Origin: Acidobacteriota bacterium
Lineage (GTDB): Bacteria; Acidobacteriota; Terriglobia; Acidiferrales; UBA7541
Direction: 5' to 3'
Assembly: GCA_013289695.1 (NCBI GenBank)
Contig: JABCZK010000017.1
Location: forward strand, 1 to 64,000
Length of the DNA: 64,000 nucleotides
The translations under genes and the position numbers were made by a program. This document shows positions 43,877 to 53,930 of the stretch, piece by piece (the stretch's first letter is position 1; the number at the start of each line of letters is the position of its first letter). The notes below the pieces were generated by a model. The model saw only the letters and a list, made by a program, of their open reading frames with translations, had not been told where the DNA came from and made no database searches.

Positions 43877-45001
43877 TTATCGCGCGGCCGCCGCGCGCGT
43901 ATCGTTCAAATCCGCGGCCAGCAGGCGGTGAAACAGATGTTCGCCGGCTTCGCGGCGCACCGATAGCCGCCCGGCCTGGTAAGCGCGCGAACTCAGTCCG
44001 CGTTGCACGCCGTCGCAGATCACGATGTCTTCCTGCTGCACGCGCTCGCTGACGCTCATGCTCTCGCGGATATAGGGCATCTGCGCTTCACTGGTATCGC
44101 CAAAATAAAAATCGAAGATCACTTCGCAGCGATCGACGCCCAGCGGAATCACCAGGTTGGTATCGAGATATCCTTCGTACCAATTCAGCATGAAATTCGG
44201 ATACTGCCAGAAATAATACGCGCGGTCGCCTTTGCGCGTCGCTGCGGCGCTGGCCTCGGAACTTTTATCGACGGCCACGGGGCTGGATTGCACGCAGCAG
44301 CGGTCCACATTTTCAATCGTATAGTTCGTGTAATCCAGGACGCTATTGAGCCCCTTGTGCATGTGCGGCACGTGATAGCCGCCGTCCAGAAAATTATCCA
44401 CGTACACTTTCCAGTTGCACTGTTGAATGTAGCTGCGGCGCTCGACGAATTTCAGTCCGCCGAAATTCAGCGGCTTCGCCAATCCCAGGAGCGTGCCCAG
44501 AAAGTCTCGCAGCGGCGCAGCGTGCGGATCGAGATTCACGAAAATGAAATTCTCCCAGGTTTCCACGCGAACCGGAACCAGCCCGTTTTGCGCCCGGTCA
44601 AAATTACAGACTCCTTCAAACTCGGTCATGCCGCGCAGCTCGCCTTCCAGGTTGTACGTCCAACCGTGATACGGGCAGCGCATGTGCTGCGCCTGGCCGC
44701 AGGGTTCGTTCATCACCGTCATCGCGTGATGCCGGCAGACGTTGTAGAACGCGCGCAATTTTCCATCGCTCCCGCGCACCGCTACAATCGGCTCTCCCGC
44801 TACGCTCGCGGTCACATACTGCCCCGGCCTTTCCACTTGCGCGGTGCGCCCCACCGCCTGCCACGTGCGCGAAAAAACATTTTGCAGCTCGAGCTGCGCA
44901 ATCCGCGCGTCGGTGTACCACGCCGCGGGGATCGTGTAAGCATCCTGCAGCGCAGCGGCGGCGTTATAGGAAGCGAGAATTTCCTTCAGCGTTGGTTCCA
45001 T
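43877..45001 (-). CDS. Rieske non-heme iron oxygenase alpha subunit
   Basis: A 374-residue ring-hydroxylating type oxygenase. The Rieske centre is CRHH..(C84,H86 region) and CPYHGW, and the mononuclear iron site follows in DNFLDGGYHVPHMH (His-His with a later Asp). The overall pattern resembles choline/carnitine/betaine demethylating Rieske enzymes rather than aromatic dioxygenases. It needs a separate reductase, not visible here. GAGAGG precedes the ATG at 45001. Together with the BHMT gene it suggests oxidative demethylation of a quaternary ammonium compound. Confidence 0.75.
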   Translation of the reverse strand: MEPTLKEILASYNAAAALQDAYTIPAAWYTDARIAQLELQNVFSRTWQAVGRTAQVERPGQYVTASVAGEPIVAVRGSDGKLRAFYNVCRHHAMTVMNEPCGQAQHMRCPYHGWTYNLEGELRGMTEFEGVCNFDRAQNGLVPVRVETWENFIFVNLDPHAAPLRDFLGTLLGLAKPLNFGGLKFVERRSYIQQCNWKVYVDNFLDGGYHVPHMHKGLNSVLDYTNYTIENVDRCCVQSSPVAVDKSSEASAAATRKGDRAYYFWQYPNFMLNWYEGYLDTNLVIPLGVDRCEVIFDFYFGDTSEAQMPYIRESMSVSERVQQEDIVICDGVQRGLSSRAYQAGRLSVRREAGEHLFHRLLAADLNDTRAAAAR

Positions 45002-45058
45002 GCAATCCTCTCCCAAAGAAGTCGCGCAATCTCGCGCGGAAACCGGCGCGACCCGCGT

Positions 45059-45766
45059 TCAGATACCGATCGCGCCGCGCAGCACCAGCAAAAATTGATT
45101 AATGCGCGCCGAATTCTTCGCGGGATCGGCGGGATGCGGAAAAAGTCCCGGATCCAGCTCTTCGGTGAGCAGCGCGTCTTGAAACCGCTCCATCGTCCAA
45201 TCCAGGATCGAAACAATCAGCGGCGCATCAATATCCGAGCGCACTTCGCCGCGCGCAATTCCCAGCCGCACGAACGCCGTGCTGCCGTAGGGATCTTCCG
45301 CCAGCAGAAAGCGATTGATCTCCCGCTTCAGCGCCAGGTCCACTCCATAATTTCCCAGCAGCGCCACGCGATAGGGAATCCAGTCTTCGCGCACTAGCCG
45401 TTCGGTGCTCAGCAGCCAGTAACGCAAAATGTCGAAAAAACCTTTTTCGCGAATCTGCGAAGGACAATCCAGATACGCCGGGAAAGAGCGCACCGCTTTC
45501 TTGTAAGCTTCGAGAAACAGCCCGCCCTTGCTGCCGAAATATTGAAAAATCGAACCTTTGGCGACTCCCAGTTGCGCCGAAAGGTCTTCGATGCGCGCCG
45601 CGTGATAACCGTGCTCCGCAAAATGGCGCAGAGCCGCGTCCACAATGCGCGCGCGCTTGGCTTCCAGGCGCGGTCCCGGGGAAGGCGTGCGCACGTCCGG
45701 ATTCAGCACGCTGTGCGGAGCTTTTATGCGCTGGTGTGACCGCAGGTCATGGCTGGACACCGTCAT
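45059..45766 (-). CDS. TetR family transcriptional regulator
   Basis: A 235-residue repressor. The N-terminal HTH reads KRARIVDAALRHFAEHGYHAARIEDLSAQLGVAKGSIFQYFGSKGGLFL (quoted in parts here: IVDAALRHFAEHG and VAKGSIFQYFGSK) and the C-terminal half is the helical ligand domain. It begins 35 residues later than the ATG because of a Pro/Arg-rich leader, so a shorter start is possible. It is transcribed with the Rieske gene and is divergent from the FAD enzyme; both probably respond to the same ligand. Confidence 0.85.
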   Translation of the reverse strand: MTVSSHDLRSHQRIKAPHSVLNPDVRTPSPGPRLEAKRARIVDAALRHFAEHGYHAARIEDLSAQLGVAKGSIFQYFGSKGGLFLEAYKKAVRSFPAYLDCPSQIREKGFFDILRYWLLSTERLVREDWIPYRVALLGNYGVDLALKREINRFLLAEDPYGSTAFVRLGIARGEVRSDIDAPLIVSILDWTMERFQDALLTEELDPGLFPHPADPAKNSARINQFLLVLRGAIGI

Positions 45767-45810
45767 TGGATTATTTCTCCAGTTATGCTATCTAATTCCA
45801 GTCCATACTG

Positions 45811-45832
45811 TAGTGACTGGCGGTCATACTAA
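45811..45832. promoter_or_regulatory. TetR operator candidate
   Basis: TAGTGACTGGCGGTCATACTAA, with arms TGAC and GTCA around a five-base centre and partly matching outer bases, lies seven bases before the FAD enzyme and 45 before the TetR start. It could control both directions. Confidence 0.4.
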
Positions 45833-45838
45833 TCCCGG

Positions 45839-47464
45839 ATGCCTCCGCTACGCAAGACCTATGATGCGATCGTCATCGGCGCAGGCCACAACGGCCTGAC
45901 GGCCGCGGCTTATCTTTCGCGCGCCGGATTTTCTACGCTCGTCGTGGAGCGCCGCGAAATTGTGGGCGGCTGCTGCGTCACCGAAGAAATCGCGCCGGGT
46001 TGCCGCGCTTCCACCACTTCTTATATCGCGAGCATGTTGCGGCCCACGATTATTCGCGATCTCGAACTCGGCGCGCACGGCTTGAAAATGGTGCCGTGCG
46101 ACCCCGGCTTGCTGGTTCCGTTTCCGGATGGCCAAATGGTGCCGTGGTGGACCCAGCGCGAGCGCGCCATTGCGGAATTCCGCAAACTTTCGCCGCGCGA
46201 TGCGGACACTTTCGTGCGTATGGACGACCAGTTGAAAAAACTGGCACGTTACCTCCAGCCGTTTTTCCTGGAACCGCCGCCGGATCCCACACTCCGCGGC
46301 GCCGCTGGCTGGTTCGAACTTCTGCGGGTGGGGAAAAGATTCCGAGGCATGCCGGGCGAAGAAACTGCGCAGCTCGTTTCGCTCCTCACCGGAAGCCTCG
46401 GCGATTTTCTCGATCGCCATTATGAATCCGAAAAAATGAAGACCATGTTTCTCGCAAACAATGTTTACGGCAAGCACGGCGGCCCGTACGATGCGGGCTC
46501 CGCGCTGGGATTGCTCTTCCATCTGTTGAGCGGCGGCGACGGCGAAATTCAGGGCTTCTACGGCCACGTGATTGGCGGAATGGGCGGGATCACCCAAGCG
46601 CTCGCTTCGGCGTGCCGCAAACTGGGCGCGGAAATTCTTACCGCCGCGCCCGTCGCGAAAGTGGACGTGCACGATGGCCGCGCGCGCGGCGTGGTCCTCG
46701 ATGACGGCGCAGAAATTTCGGCGCGTTTCGTGCTTTCGAACGCCGACCCCAAACGCACGTTCCTCGGCTTGGTGGAAGCTCGCGAGCTGCCAGCCGATTT
46801 TCGTCACGCGGTGGCGGGCATCAAGATGGACGGCCCCTGCGCCAAGGTAAATTTCGTTTTAAGCGAAGAACCGTGCGTGACCGGGATGCCGCGAGAATGG
46901 CCCGCGTCGCAGCGCGCGCTGTTCACCCTGGTGCCGTCACTGGAATTCGCCGAACGATGCTACGACATCGCCAAGTTCGGCGAAATTCCCGAGGAGCTGT
47001 GGGTGGATTGCGTCGTCGCCTCGAACGTGGATTCCACGCTGGCGCCGGCGGGCAAGCACGTGATGACCGCTTTCATTCAATACGTCCCCTACAAGTTGCG
47101 CCACGGAAACTGGGACGAAAATCGCGAGCTCCTGGGCGACCGGGTGGTGAAAAAAATCGCGGAGTACGCGCCTAACCTGCCGAATTCCATCATGGCGCGA
47201 CAGGTGCTCACTCCGCTCGATCTGGAACGCACCTACGGCCTCACCGAGGGAAATATTTTTCACGGCGATCTTTCGCTCGAGCAGCTTTTTTTCATGCGGC
47301 CGGTGGCCGGCTGGGCGCAGTACCGCACGCCCATCGCTGGACTGTATCTTTGCGGCGCGGGCGCGCATCCGGGCGGCGGCGTCACCGGCGCGCCGGGGTA
47401 CAACGCCGCGCATCAAGTCCTGCGCGACAGCAAGCGCGGCGAAGCGAAAATGGCGCATGCGTGA
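45839..47464 (+). CDS. PYROXD2-like FAD-dependent oxidoreductase
   Basis: A 541-residue flavoprotein of the phytoene desaturase-like clan. The N-terminal dinucleotide fold is DAIVIGAGHNGLTAAAYLSRAG, and the C-terminal FAD motif is AGLYLCGAGAHPGGGVTGAPG, as in human PYROXD2 and bacterial relatives. Substrate unknown; it may oxidise an intermediate of the same pathway as the Rieske enzyme. It is preceded by the TetR operator candidate, and BHMT follows after 72 bases. Confidence 0.78.
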   Translation: MPPLRKTYDAIVIGAGHNGLTAAAYLSRAGFSTLVVERREIVGGCCVTEEIAPGCRASTTSYIASMLRPTIIRDLELGAHGLKMVPCDPGLLVPFPDGQMVPWWTQRERAIAEFRKLSPRDADTFVRMDDQLKKLARYLQPFFLEPPPDPTLRGAAGWFELLRVGKRFRGMPGEETAQLVSLLTGSLGDFLDRHYESEKMKTMFLANNVYGKHGGPYDAGSALGLLFHLLSGGDGEIQGFYGHVIGGMGGITQALASACRKLGAEILTAAPVAKVDVHDGRARGVVLDDGAEISARFVLSNADPKRTFLGLVEARELPADFRHAVAGIKMDGPCAKVNFVLSEEPCVTGMPREWPASQRALFTLVPSLEFAERCYDIAKFGEIPEELWVDCVVASNVDSTLAPAGKHVMTAFIQYVPYKLRHGNWDENRELLGDRVVKKIAEYAPNLPNSIMARQVLTPLDLERTYGLTEGNIFHGDLSLEQLFFMRPVAGWAQYRTPIAGLYLCGAGAHPGGGVTGAPGYNAAHQVLRDSKRGEAKMAHA

Positions 47465-47536
47465 CGAAGCACTTTTCCGGAGTGACTTTAGATTTTCATG
47501 GGAGACGCGCAACGATGCAGCTCCCAAGGAGCACCA

Positions 47537-48544
47537 ATGCCCAGCACCAATAAAAAAGGCATCCTCGAACGATTATCCGAAGGCGTAGCCCTCGGCGACG
47601 GCGGTTACCTGCTCGAACTTGAGAAGCGCGGCCGCGTGCGCGCCGGCCCGTTCACGCCTGAAGTCGCGCTGAACAATCCCGAATCACTGCTCGAGCTGCA
47701 TCGCGAATTTCGCGACGCCGGCGCCGAAGTCCTGCAAGCGCTCACGTTCTATGCCAGCCGCGACAAACTCGCGACCGTCGGCCTGGGCGAGCGCGTGGAG
47801 GAATTAAACCGCGCCGCCGTGCGCATTGCCAAGCAGGCCGCCGGCGATCGCTGCCTCGTCGCGGGAAATCTAAGCCTCACATGGATGTACGAGCCCAACG
47901 ACAAAGCCGCGGCCGACCGGGTGCGCAAGACTTTCGATGAGCAACTCGATGTGCAGGTCGCCGAAGGCGTGGACTTCATCATCGGCGAAACATTTTCATT
48001 TCTCGGTGAAGCCTTGCTGGCCGTCGAACAAGCGAAAAAAACAAAGTTGCCGGTGATGGTCACCGTGTGCTTCGAAAATCAGGACATCACCACCGACGGC
48101 AAGACGGCCGCGGAGGTCGCGCGAGCCCTGGCCGATGCCGGAGCGGACGTCGTCGGCATCAATTGCCTGCGCAGCCCCGAACACACTCTGCCGCTGATGG
48201 CGGAAATGCGTAAAGCCGTGCCGGGCTACATCGGCTGCCAGCCGGTCGCCTATCGCACCACGCACACGCACCGCGATTTCACCAGCTTGCCGGCGTTTCC
48301 GGACCAGCTCGAGCCCTACCAACTCACTCGCCGCGAGATGGCCGAATACGCGGTCAAAGCGCGTGAGCTCGGCGTGAATTACATCGGCGCGTGCTGCGGC
48401 GCGGTCGCCACACACATCCGCGAAATGGCGCGCGCGCTCGGAAAGATACCGGCCGACGATCGGATCTGGAAAAAAGGGGGCGAGAAACCCATGTCCGCCT
48501 ACGAATATTACGGCCACGATCAGAAAGCCAAGGCGGGCTCGTAG
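47537..48544 (+). CDS. betaine-homocysteine-type S-methyltransferase
   Basis: A 335-residue homocysteine methyltransferase barrel. The zinc ligands are GINC (near 215) and GACCG (near 290), and the DGG(Y) motif lies near residue 20. It is close in pattern to BHMT, which moves a methyl group from glycine betaine to homocysteine to make methionine and dimethylglycine. The ATG at 47537 was chosen because AAGGAG stands six bases in front; the longer frame to 47498 lacks it. It follows the FAD enzyme and precedes an APC permease in the same direction. Confidence 0.8.
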   Translation: MPSTNKKGILERLSEGVALGDGGYLLELEKRGRVRAGPFTPEVALNNPESLLELHREFRDAGAEVLQALTFYASRDKLATVGLGERVEELNRAAVRIAKQAAGDRCLVAGNLSLTWMYEPNDKAAADRVRKTFDEQLDVQVAEGVDFIIGETFSFLGEALLAVEQAKKTKLPVMVTVCFENQDITTDGKTAAEVARALADAGADVVGINCLRSPEHTLPLMAEMRKAVPGYIGCQPVAYRTTHTHRDFTSLPAFPDQLEPYQLTRREMAEYAVKARELGVNYIGACCGAVATHIREMARALGKIPADDRIWKKGGEKPMSAYEYYGHDQKAKAGS

Positions 48545-48668
48545 GAAATCGCAAACGACGCTCAACAAAGCGGCGCTTGATGCCGCGTCGCGAATCCCGC
48601 TCGCTTTTCGGCGCGGTCTCGGCGCATGATGTCCGCCTCATGCTCAGGCCTCGCGGAGATTCCCGCCC

Positions 48669-50081
48669 ATGAGTGAAACGCCCGGCTCCAATCGCCCGCA
48701 CCGCGCCATGGGCTTTCGGGATCTGGTGCTGTTCTACATCGTCACCGGCATCAGCCTGCGCTGGATCGCCACGGCCGCGACCGTCGGCGCGAGTGCGGTG
48801 GTCATCTGGCTGATCGCCTGGTGCGCCTTTTATCTTCCTCTCGCGCTTTCCGTGATGGAGCTTTCCTCGCGCTATCCGCAGGAAGGCGGCATGTACATCT
48901 GGACCAAGCGCGCTTTCGGTGAATTTCCGGGATTCATGACCGGCTGGACCTACTGGGCCAGCAATCTTCCTTACTATCCGGCCGTTCTCTACTTCGCCGC
49001 CGGCAACGCGCTATATATAGGACCGGCCAGCTGGCAATCACTTTCGAGCAACAAGACGTATTTCCTGCTGTTCGCGCTTTTGGGATTGGCGCTCGGCACG
49101 TTCCTGAACGTCATCGGCTTGTCCGTCGGCAAATGGCTGCACAATCTCGGCGCCATCGGCACCTGGCTGCCCATCGCGATTCTTTTCGCCATCGCCGCCA
49201 CCGCTTGGCATCGCTTCGGCTCCGCTACAAAATTCACCGCCGCCAGCATGACTCCACACATGCATTTCCGCGATGTGTTGTTCATGGCGACGATTGTGTT
49301 CGCGCTCGGCGGTTCGGAATCCGCGTCTTTTCTCGGCGACGAAGTGAAAGACGCGCGCAGAAATCTCCCGCGCGGGCTGCTCGCCGGTGGCGCGTTTGTC
49401 ACCACCGGCTACATTCTTGGTACTGTTGCCGTGCTGATCGCTTTACCGGCCAGCCAGGTGAGTGGATTGCAAGGCATCATGCAGGCGATTTCGCAATCCG
49501 CAGAGCGCGTCGGCTTCGCTGGAATTGGGCCGCTCGCGGCGCTCTTGATTACCATCAGCAACTTGGGCGCGCTCGGCGCATGGCTGGCAGTTTCGGCGCG
49601 GCTCCCGTTTGTTGCCGGACTCGATCGCTACTTGCCGTCCGCGTTCGCGCGAGTTCATCCGAAATGGGGCACGCCGCACGTGGCGCTGCTGGTGCAGGCG
49701 GCCTGCGGCGTGATTTTTATTGTGTTGGGTCAGGCGGGAACAAGCGTGTACGGCGCTTACGAAGTTCTCGTGAGCATGGGCATCATCACTTATTTCATTC
49801 CTTATCTTTTTGTGTTTGCGTCGCTGATTCGTTTGCAGCGAGAGCCGGCCGGGCCGGAAGTGATGCGGATACCGGGAGGCCGCGGTGCAGCATTCGCGCT
49901 TGGCGTGCTGGGATTCAGCACCACGCTTGTGACGATCGCGTTCTCGGTGATCCCGGCGGATGACGAGCCGCACAAGGTGCTGGCCGTCGTGAAAATCGTG
50001 GGGCTTACCGCTCTATTGCTCGCGATCGGAGTGATTGCATTCGCTTGGGGAAAATCGCACGCCGCGAAAAATCCTGCGTGA
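48669..50081 (+). CDS. APC family amino acid or amine permease
   Basis: A 470-residue transporter with about twelve hydrophobic helices. Consensus features of the APC superfamily are visible in helix 1 (GFRDLVLFYIVTG), helix 6 (FALGGSESASFLGDEVKDARRNLPRG) and the later GAYEVLVSMGIIT. The nearest pattern is the glutamate/GABA-type branch, but the position behind the BHMT gene suggests uptake of betaine or a related compound. GGAG lies nine bases before the ATG. Confidence 0.75.
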   Translation: MSETPGSNRPHRAMGFRDLVLFYIVTGISLRWIATAATVGASAVVIWLIAWCAFYLPLALSVMELSSRYPQEGGMYIWTKRAFGEFPGFMTGWTYWASNLPYYPAVLYFAAGNALYIGPASWQSLSSNKTYFLLFALLGLALGTFLNVIGLSVGKWLHNLGAIGTWLPIAILFAIAATAWHRFGSATKFTAASMTPHMHFRDVLFMATIVFALGGSESASFLGDEVKDARRNLPRGLLAGGAFVTTGYILGTVAVLIALPASQVSGLQGIMQAISQSAERVGFAGIGPLAALLITISNLGALGAWLAVSARLPFVAGLDRYLPSAFARVHPKWGTPHVALLVQAACGVIFIVLGQAGTSVYGAYEVLVSMGIITYFIPYLFVFASLIRLQREPAGPEVMRIPGGRGAAFALGVLGFSTTLVTIAFSVIPADDEPHKVLAVVKIVGLTALLLAIGVIAFAWGKSHAAKNPA

Positions 50082-50131
50082 TGCCGCACTCCTCAGGCGC
50101 AAAACGTCCCGGCAGAATTTCCAACGTGCGT

Positions 50132-51562
50132 TTAGCTATCTGTCGCTTTACCCGCGGGGTCGTGCCATCCCCCGATTCCAGCCGCCAGATGGTTTGCCTC
50201 GACCGGTCCCCACGTTCCGGGTTGATAGGGTTGCACCGGAACAATGTCGCCTAGAATCGGTTCCACAATCGCCCACGCCGCTTCCACCGCATCCTGCCGC
50301 ACAAACAGCAGCGAATCGCCTTTCATCGCGTCCGTGAGCAGCCGCTCGTACGCTTCCATCTCGCCCGTTTCCGATGAAGAGACTGCCGAGAGTTCCGTCT
50401 CCATCGTTTGCAGTCTCGGCCCCGGACGTTTCACGCGCGCGCCGAGGCTCAATGACAAATCGGGCCCCAGACGAAAGCGAAAATAATTCGATCCCGGCGG
50501 CAATTTCGTCAGCGGCGGCTGCCGTAGCTTCACTAAGACTTCGGTCGCCGTCACCGCCAGGCACTTTCCCGCGCGAATCAGGAACGGCACTCCCGCCCAC
50601 CGCCAGGAATCCACTTCCAGGGAAACGGCCGCATACGTTTCCACTTCCGAATTCGGCGCCACGCCCGGCTCCTGGTGATAACCCGTGAATTGTCCACGAA
50701 CCAGGTTGGTCGGATTGATCGGAGGAATCATGCGGAAAATCTTCACTTGTTCGTCGCGCAAAGATTCCGGGTACATGCTCGTGGGCGGTTCCATCGCCAG
50801 AAAACCCACCACCTGCAGCAGGTGATTTTGAATTACGTCGCGAATTGCGCCTGTTTCGTCGTAAAACTTTCCGCGCCCCTGCACGCCGAAAGACTCCGCC
50901 ATGGTGATTTCCACGCTGTGAACGTAGTTGCGATTCCAGATCGGCTCCAGAAACGCATTCGCGAACCGGAACAACAGCAGATTTTCCACCGCTTCCTTGC
51001 CCAGATAGTGATCAATGCGAAAAATTCCAGACTCGGGGAAGACGGATTGCAGAATCGCGTTGAGCCGCTGCGCCGATGCCAGGTCGTGGCCAAACGGTTT
51101 TTCGATGATTACCCGCGCATCGGTGGCGCAGCCCGATTTTCCGAGCGCCTCCACCACCGTGGCGAACAGGCTCGGCGGGATTGCCAGATAGTGCGTGGGA
51201 CTCTTTGCACCGCCGAGCGCGGCGCATAATTGTTCGAATGTCTTGGGGTCCTGATAATCGCCATCAATATATTTCAGCAGTCCCACCAGCTTCGCGAACG
51301 CGGCTTCATCCACACCGCCGCCGAACGTGGCAATGCCGTCGCGCGCCCGCCCGCGAAGCTGCTCGATGTTCCAGCCCGCCTTGGCCACGCCAATCACCGG
51401 CACGTTCAGGTTTCCGCGCTTGATCATGGCCTGCAGCGCCGGAAAGATTTTCTTGTGCGCCAGATCGCCTGTCGCGCCGAAGAACACGAGCGCGTCCGAC
51501 GGCACTTTTGGGCCGGCAATCGTGCGCTTTAGGTCTACACTTGGAGCGGTTGTGTCAGCCAT
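50132..51562 (-). CDS. zwf: glucose-6-phosphate 1-dehydrogenase
   Basis: A 476-residue enzyme with the NADP fold ([19 protein letters not shown]) and the active-site motif [15 protein letters not shown], plus the GWHDP region near the end. It makes 6-phosphogluconolactone and NADPH, the first step of the oxidative pentose phosphate path. It starts nine bases past gnd and is co-transcribed with it. The lactonase gene pgl is not in the window. Confidence 0.94.
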   Translation of the reverse strand: MADTTAPSVDLKRTIAGPKVPSDALVFFGATGDLAHKKIFPALQAMIKRGNLNVPVIGVAKAGWNIEQLRGRARDGIATFGGGVDEAAFAKLVGLLKYIDGDYQDPKTFEQLCAALGGAKSPTHYLAIPPSLFATVVEALGKSGCATDARVIIEKPFGHDLASAQRLNAILQSVFPESGIFRIDHYLGKEAVENLLLFRFANAFLEPIWNRNYVHSVEITMAESFGVQGRGKFYDETGAIRDVIQNHLLQVVGFLAMEPPTSMYPESLRDEQVKIFRMIPPINPTNLVRGQFTGYHQEPGVAPNSEVETYAAVSLEVDSWRWAGVPFLIRAGKCLAVTATEVLVKLRQPPLTKLPPGSNYFRFRLGPDLSLSLGARVKRPGPRLQTMETELSAVSSSETGEMEAYERLLTDAMKGDSLLFVRQDAVEAAWAIVEPILGDIVPVQPYQPGTWGPVEANHLAAGIGGWHDPAGKATDS

Positions 51563-51571
51563 TTCTCGTCC

Positions 51572-52585
51572 TTATGATTTCTTCTCGTGATGCCCGCCGA
51601 ATTCGAAGCGCATCGCCGAAAGCAACTTGTTCGCGAAATCCGACTCGCCGCGCGATGTGAACCGCTCGAACAGCGCGCTGGTCAGCACCGGCGCCGGCGT
51701 GCCTTCCTCGATCGCCGCCTGAATCGTCCAGCGGCCCTCGCCGGAATCCGATACACGCCCGGAAAAATCTTCCAGTGTGGGAGACTTGATCAGCGCAATC
51801 GCCGTCAGATCCAGCAGCCACGACGCGATTACGCTGCCCCTCCGCCACACCTCTGTGACATCCGGCAAATTAATGTCGTACATATAATGTTCCGGCGAAC
51901 GCAGGGGCGTGGTCTCGGCGTCCTGCGTCTGCTTTATTTTTCCGACGTTCGCGTGGTGCAGAATATTCAGGCCCTCGGCGTAAGCAGCCATCACGCCGTA
52001 TTCGATCCCGTTGTGCACCATCTTCACGAAGTGTCCCGCGCCGGAAGGTCCACAGTGCAAGTAGCCTTCTTCAGCGCTGCCCGCGACTTTCTCGCGTCCC
52101 GGCGTGCGCGCGATGTCGCCACGACCCGGAGCCAACGATTTGAAAATCGGGTCCAGCTGTTGCACGGTCGCTTTTTCTCCGCCGATCATCATGCAATATC
52201 CGCGCTCGAGGCCCCACACGCCGCCGCTGGTGCCCACGTCCACATAGTGAATTCCCTTCGCAGCTAATTCTTTCCCGCGACGGATGTCGTCAATGTAATA
52301 AGAATTCCCGCCATCAATAAGAATGTCGTCCTTCTGCAGCTTCGGCGTGAGCTGCGCGAGCGTGCTGTCCACCACTGCCGCCGGCACCATCAGCCATATC
52401 GCGCGCGGCTGTTTCAGCTTGGCGATGAAATCATCCAGCGAACTGCCGCCCTTCGCGCCTTCTTTCGCCAGCGCCTGCACGCTGGCAAGCGACATGTCGA
52501 ACACCACGCATTCGTGCCCGGCCTTCATCAGCCGCCGGACCATGTTGGCCCCCATCCTTCCCAATCCAATCATTCCCAATTGCAT
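51572..52585 (-). CDS. gnd: 6-phosphogluconate dehydrogenase, decarboxylating (short form)
   Basis: A 337-residue NAD(P)-dependent dehydrogenase. Its N-terminus [19 protein letters not shown] is the dinucleotide-binding motif, and [28 protein letters not shown] and the C-terminal dimer helices are conserved. It has the shorter YqeC/GntZ-type length (about 300-340) rather than the 470 residues of enterobacterial Gnd. It oxidises 6-phosphogluconate to ribulose-5-phosphate, the second oxidative step. Operon with zwf. Confidence 0.92.
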   Translation of the reverse strand: MQLGMIGLGRMGANMVRRLMKAGHECVVFDMSLASVQALAKEGAKGGSSLDDFIAKLKQPRAIWLMVPAAVVDSTLAQLTPKLQKDDILIDGGNSYYIDDIRRGKELAAKGIHYVDVGTSGGVWGLERGYCMMIGGEKATVQQLDPIFKSLAPGRGDIARTPGREKVAGSAEEGYLHCGPSGAGHFVKMVHNGIEYGVMAAYAEGLNILHHANVGKIKQTQDAETTPLRSPEHYMYDINLPDVTEVWRRGSVIASWLLDLTAIALIKSPTLEDFSGRVSDSGEGRWTIQAAIEEGTPAPVLTSALFERFTSRGESDFANKLLSAMRFEFGGHHEKKS

Positions 52586-53190
52586 GTTCGAACTCCTCTC
52601 TCACGATAGGATTCACGCGGCGTGCATTGAGTCGCAAATTCGGCCGAGAGTTTTCGTAGCGGCAGCGTTCCGACCGCCATTTGTCGTTGCAGCGCCACCG
52701 CTGGTGCGCGTCAGCACTGCGCTCGCTCGCGATTTCATGGCCTACAACCAGGGAATCTCCGCATTTATTAAGCCACAGTTCGCCTTTCGTGCATAACGCG
52801 AATCTCAGCGCCTCGCGCATCGGCCCTTCCGCCATTGGTGCACGCTCGCATCTCTGGGAAGTTACGCTTTCAACATAACGGCATGACACCGCCATAAGTT
52901 GTGTCCGTATTCGCAGTAGCCTTTGTTCTTGCGCAGCTCGCAGAAATTCCGCGTGTCATCCCGCGTGTCCTGCACGTGAGTGAAGGGCGCGCGGACTGCA
53001 GAAATTCAAGGTTCCACGCTTGACCGTCATAGCAGAACCGATCGCCGCTGCGCAATCCGAGCTGCCGTCCGCATTCTCGGGCCCGGAGCCTTCGCTAGCC
53101 TGCTTGCGCGCGCCGCGAATTTCTCGCTGGCCTGGTACTGAAATAACCCCGCATTCAGCTGCGGCAAACCGTGTAAAATTCGCATGTCCC
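52586..53190. other. about 600-base stretch without a supported gene
   Basis: This lies between the divergent gnd and menG genes. A rightward frame is open across 53020-53190 and the menG frame was cut to the later ATG because its extension is Pro/Ala-rich without homology. A leftward Cys/His-containing frame (52870-52980) reads FCELRKNKGYCEYGHNLW but lacks a start. Nothing else is recognised. Confidence 0.45.
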
Positions 53191-53886
53191 ATGACCATTC
53201 CCGCGGAACGCCAGGACACGCGCTTGATGCGCGAGATGTTTAACAAGATTGCGCCCAAATACGATTTCATCACGCGCGTCATTTCTTATGGCATGGACGG
53301 CCGCTGGAAACGCCTCGGCGTACTGCGCGCCGCCCTGCCGGAAAACGCGCTGGTCCTTGATCTGGCATCGGGCACCGGCGATTTTTCCCGGCTGGTGCGC
53401 GAGCGTTTGCCCGCGGCGCGCTCGGTGGCCGTGGACCTTTCGGAGGGAATGTTGCGCGTCGGGCGCCGGCATGGTCTGGAGGAAGCGGTGTGCGCCGACG
53501 CCACTGCTCTGCCGTTCGCCTCAGCGTCTTTCGATTGCGTCTTCATCGGCTATGGCTTGCGAAATTTTCCGAATCTCAGCGCTGCCGTGCGTGAAATCGA
53601 ACGCATCACACGGCCCGGCGGAGTCATGGTCAGTCTCGACTTTTTTCTTCCAACGAATCGCGTGTTCCGCCAGCTTTACTTAGGATTTTTATATGTGCAG
53701 GGCGCCTTTTGGGGCACGCTCTTGCACGGGAAGCCGCGCACTTACACTTACATTCCGGATTCGATCCGCAGCTTCGTCTCCGTGCAAGAATACTCCTCGC
53801 TGCTGCAGCGTACGGGATACCACCGCGTGGACGCTCGCGAGTTTATTTTCGGTGGGATCGGATTGCTCTGGGCAGTGAAACGTTAG
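53191..53886 (+). CDS. menG: demethylmenaquinone methyltransferase
   Basis: A 231-residue SAM-dependent methyltransferase of the UbiE/MenG type: MREMFNKIAPKYDFITRVIS, motif I VLDLASGTGDFSRLV, CADATALPFASASFDCVFIGYGLRNFPN and the C-terminal FGGIGLLWAVKR. It performs the last step of menaquinone synthesis. The ATG at 53191 gives the usual start; the open frame reaches 53020. Whether it also serves ubiquinone cannot be seen; menaquinone is expected in this phylum. Confidence 0.9.
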   Translation: MTIPAERQDTRLMREMFNKIAPKYDFITRVISYGMDGRWKRLGVLRAALPENALVLDLASGTGDFSRLVRERLPAARSVAVDLSEGMLRVGRRHGLEEAVCADATALPFASASFDCVFIGYGLRNFPNLSAAVREIERITRPGGVMVSLDFFLPTNRVFRQLYLGFLYVQGAFWGTLLHGKPRTYTYIPDSIRSFVSVQEYSSLLQRTGYHRVDAREFIFGGIGLLWAVKR

Positions 53887-53930
53887 TCTGGGCGGCAACA
53901 TCAATAACTGAGCGCCTGGTGACACCCCTT

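Noticed and set aside
52870..52990. A leftward Cys/His-containing reading (CELRKNKGYCEYGHNLW) after gnd
   Set aside because: It has no ATG or ribosome site and is too short to assign; it could be chance.
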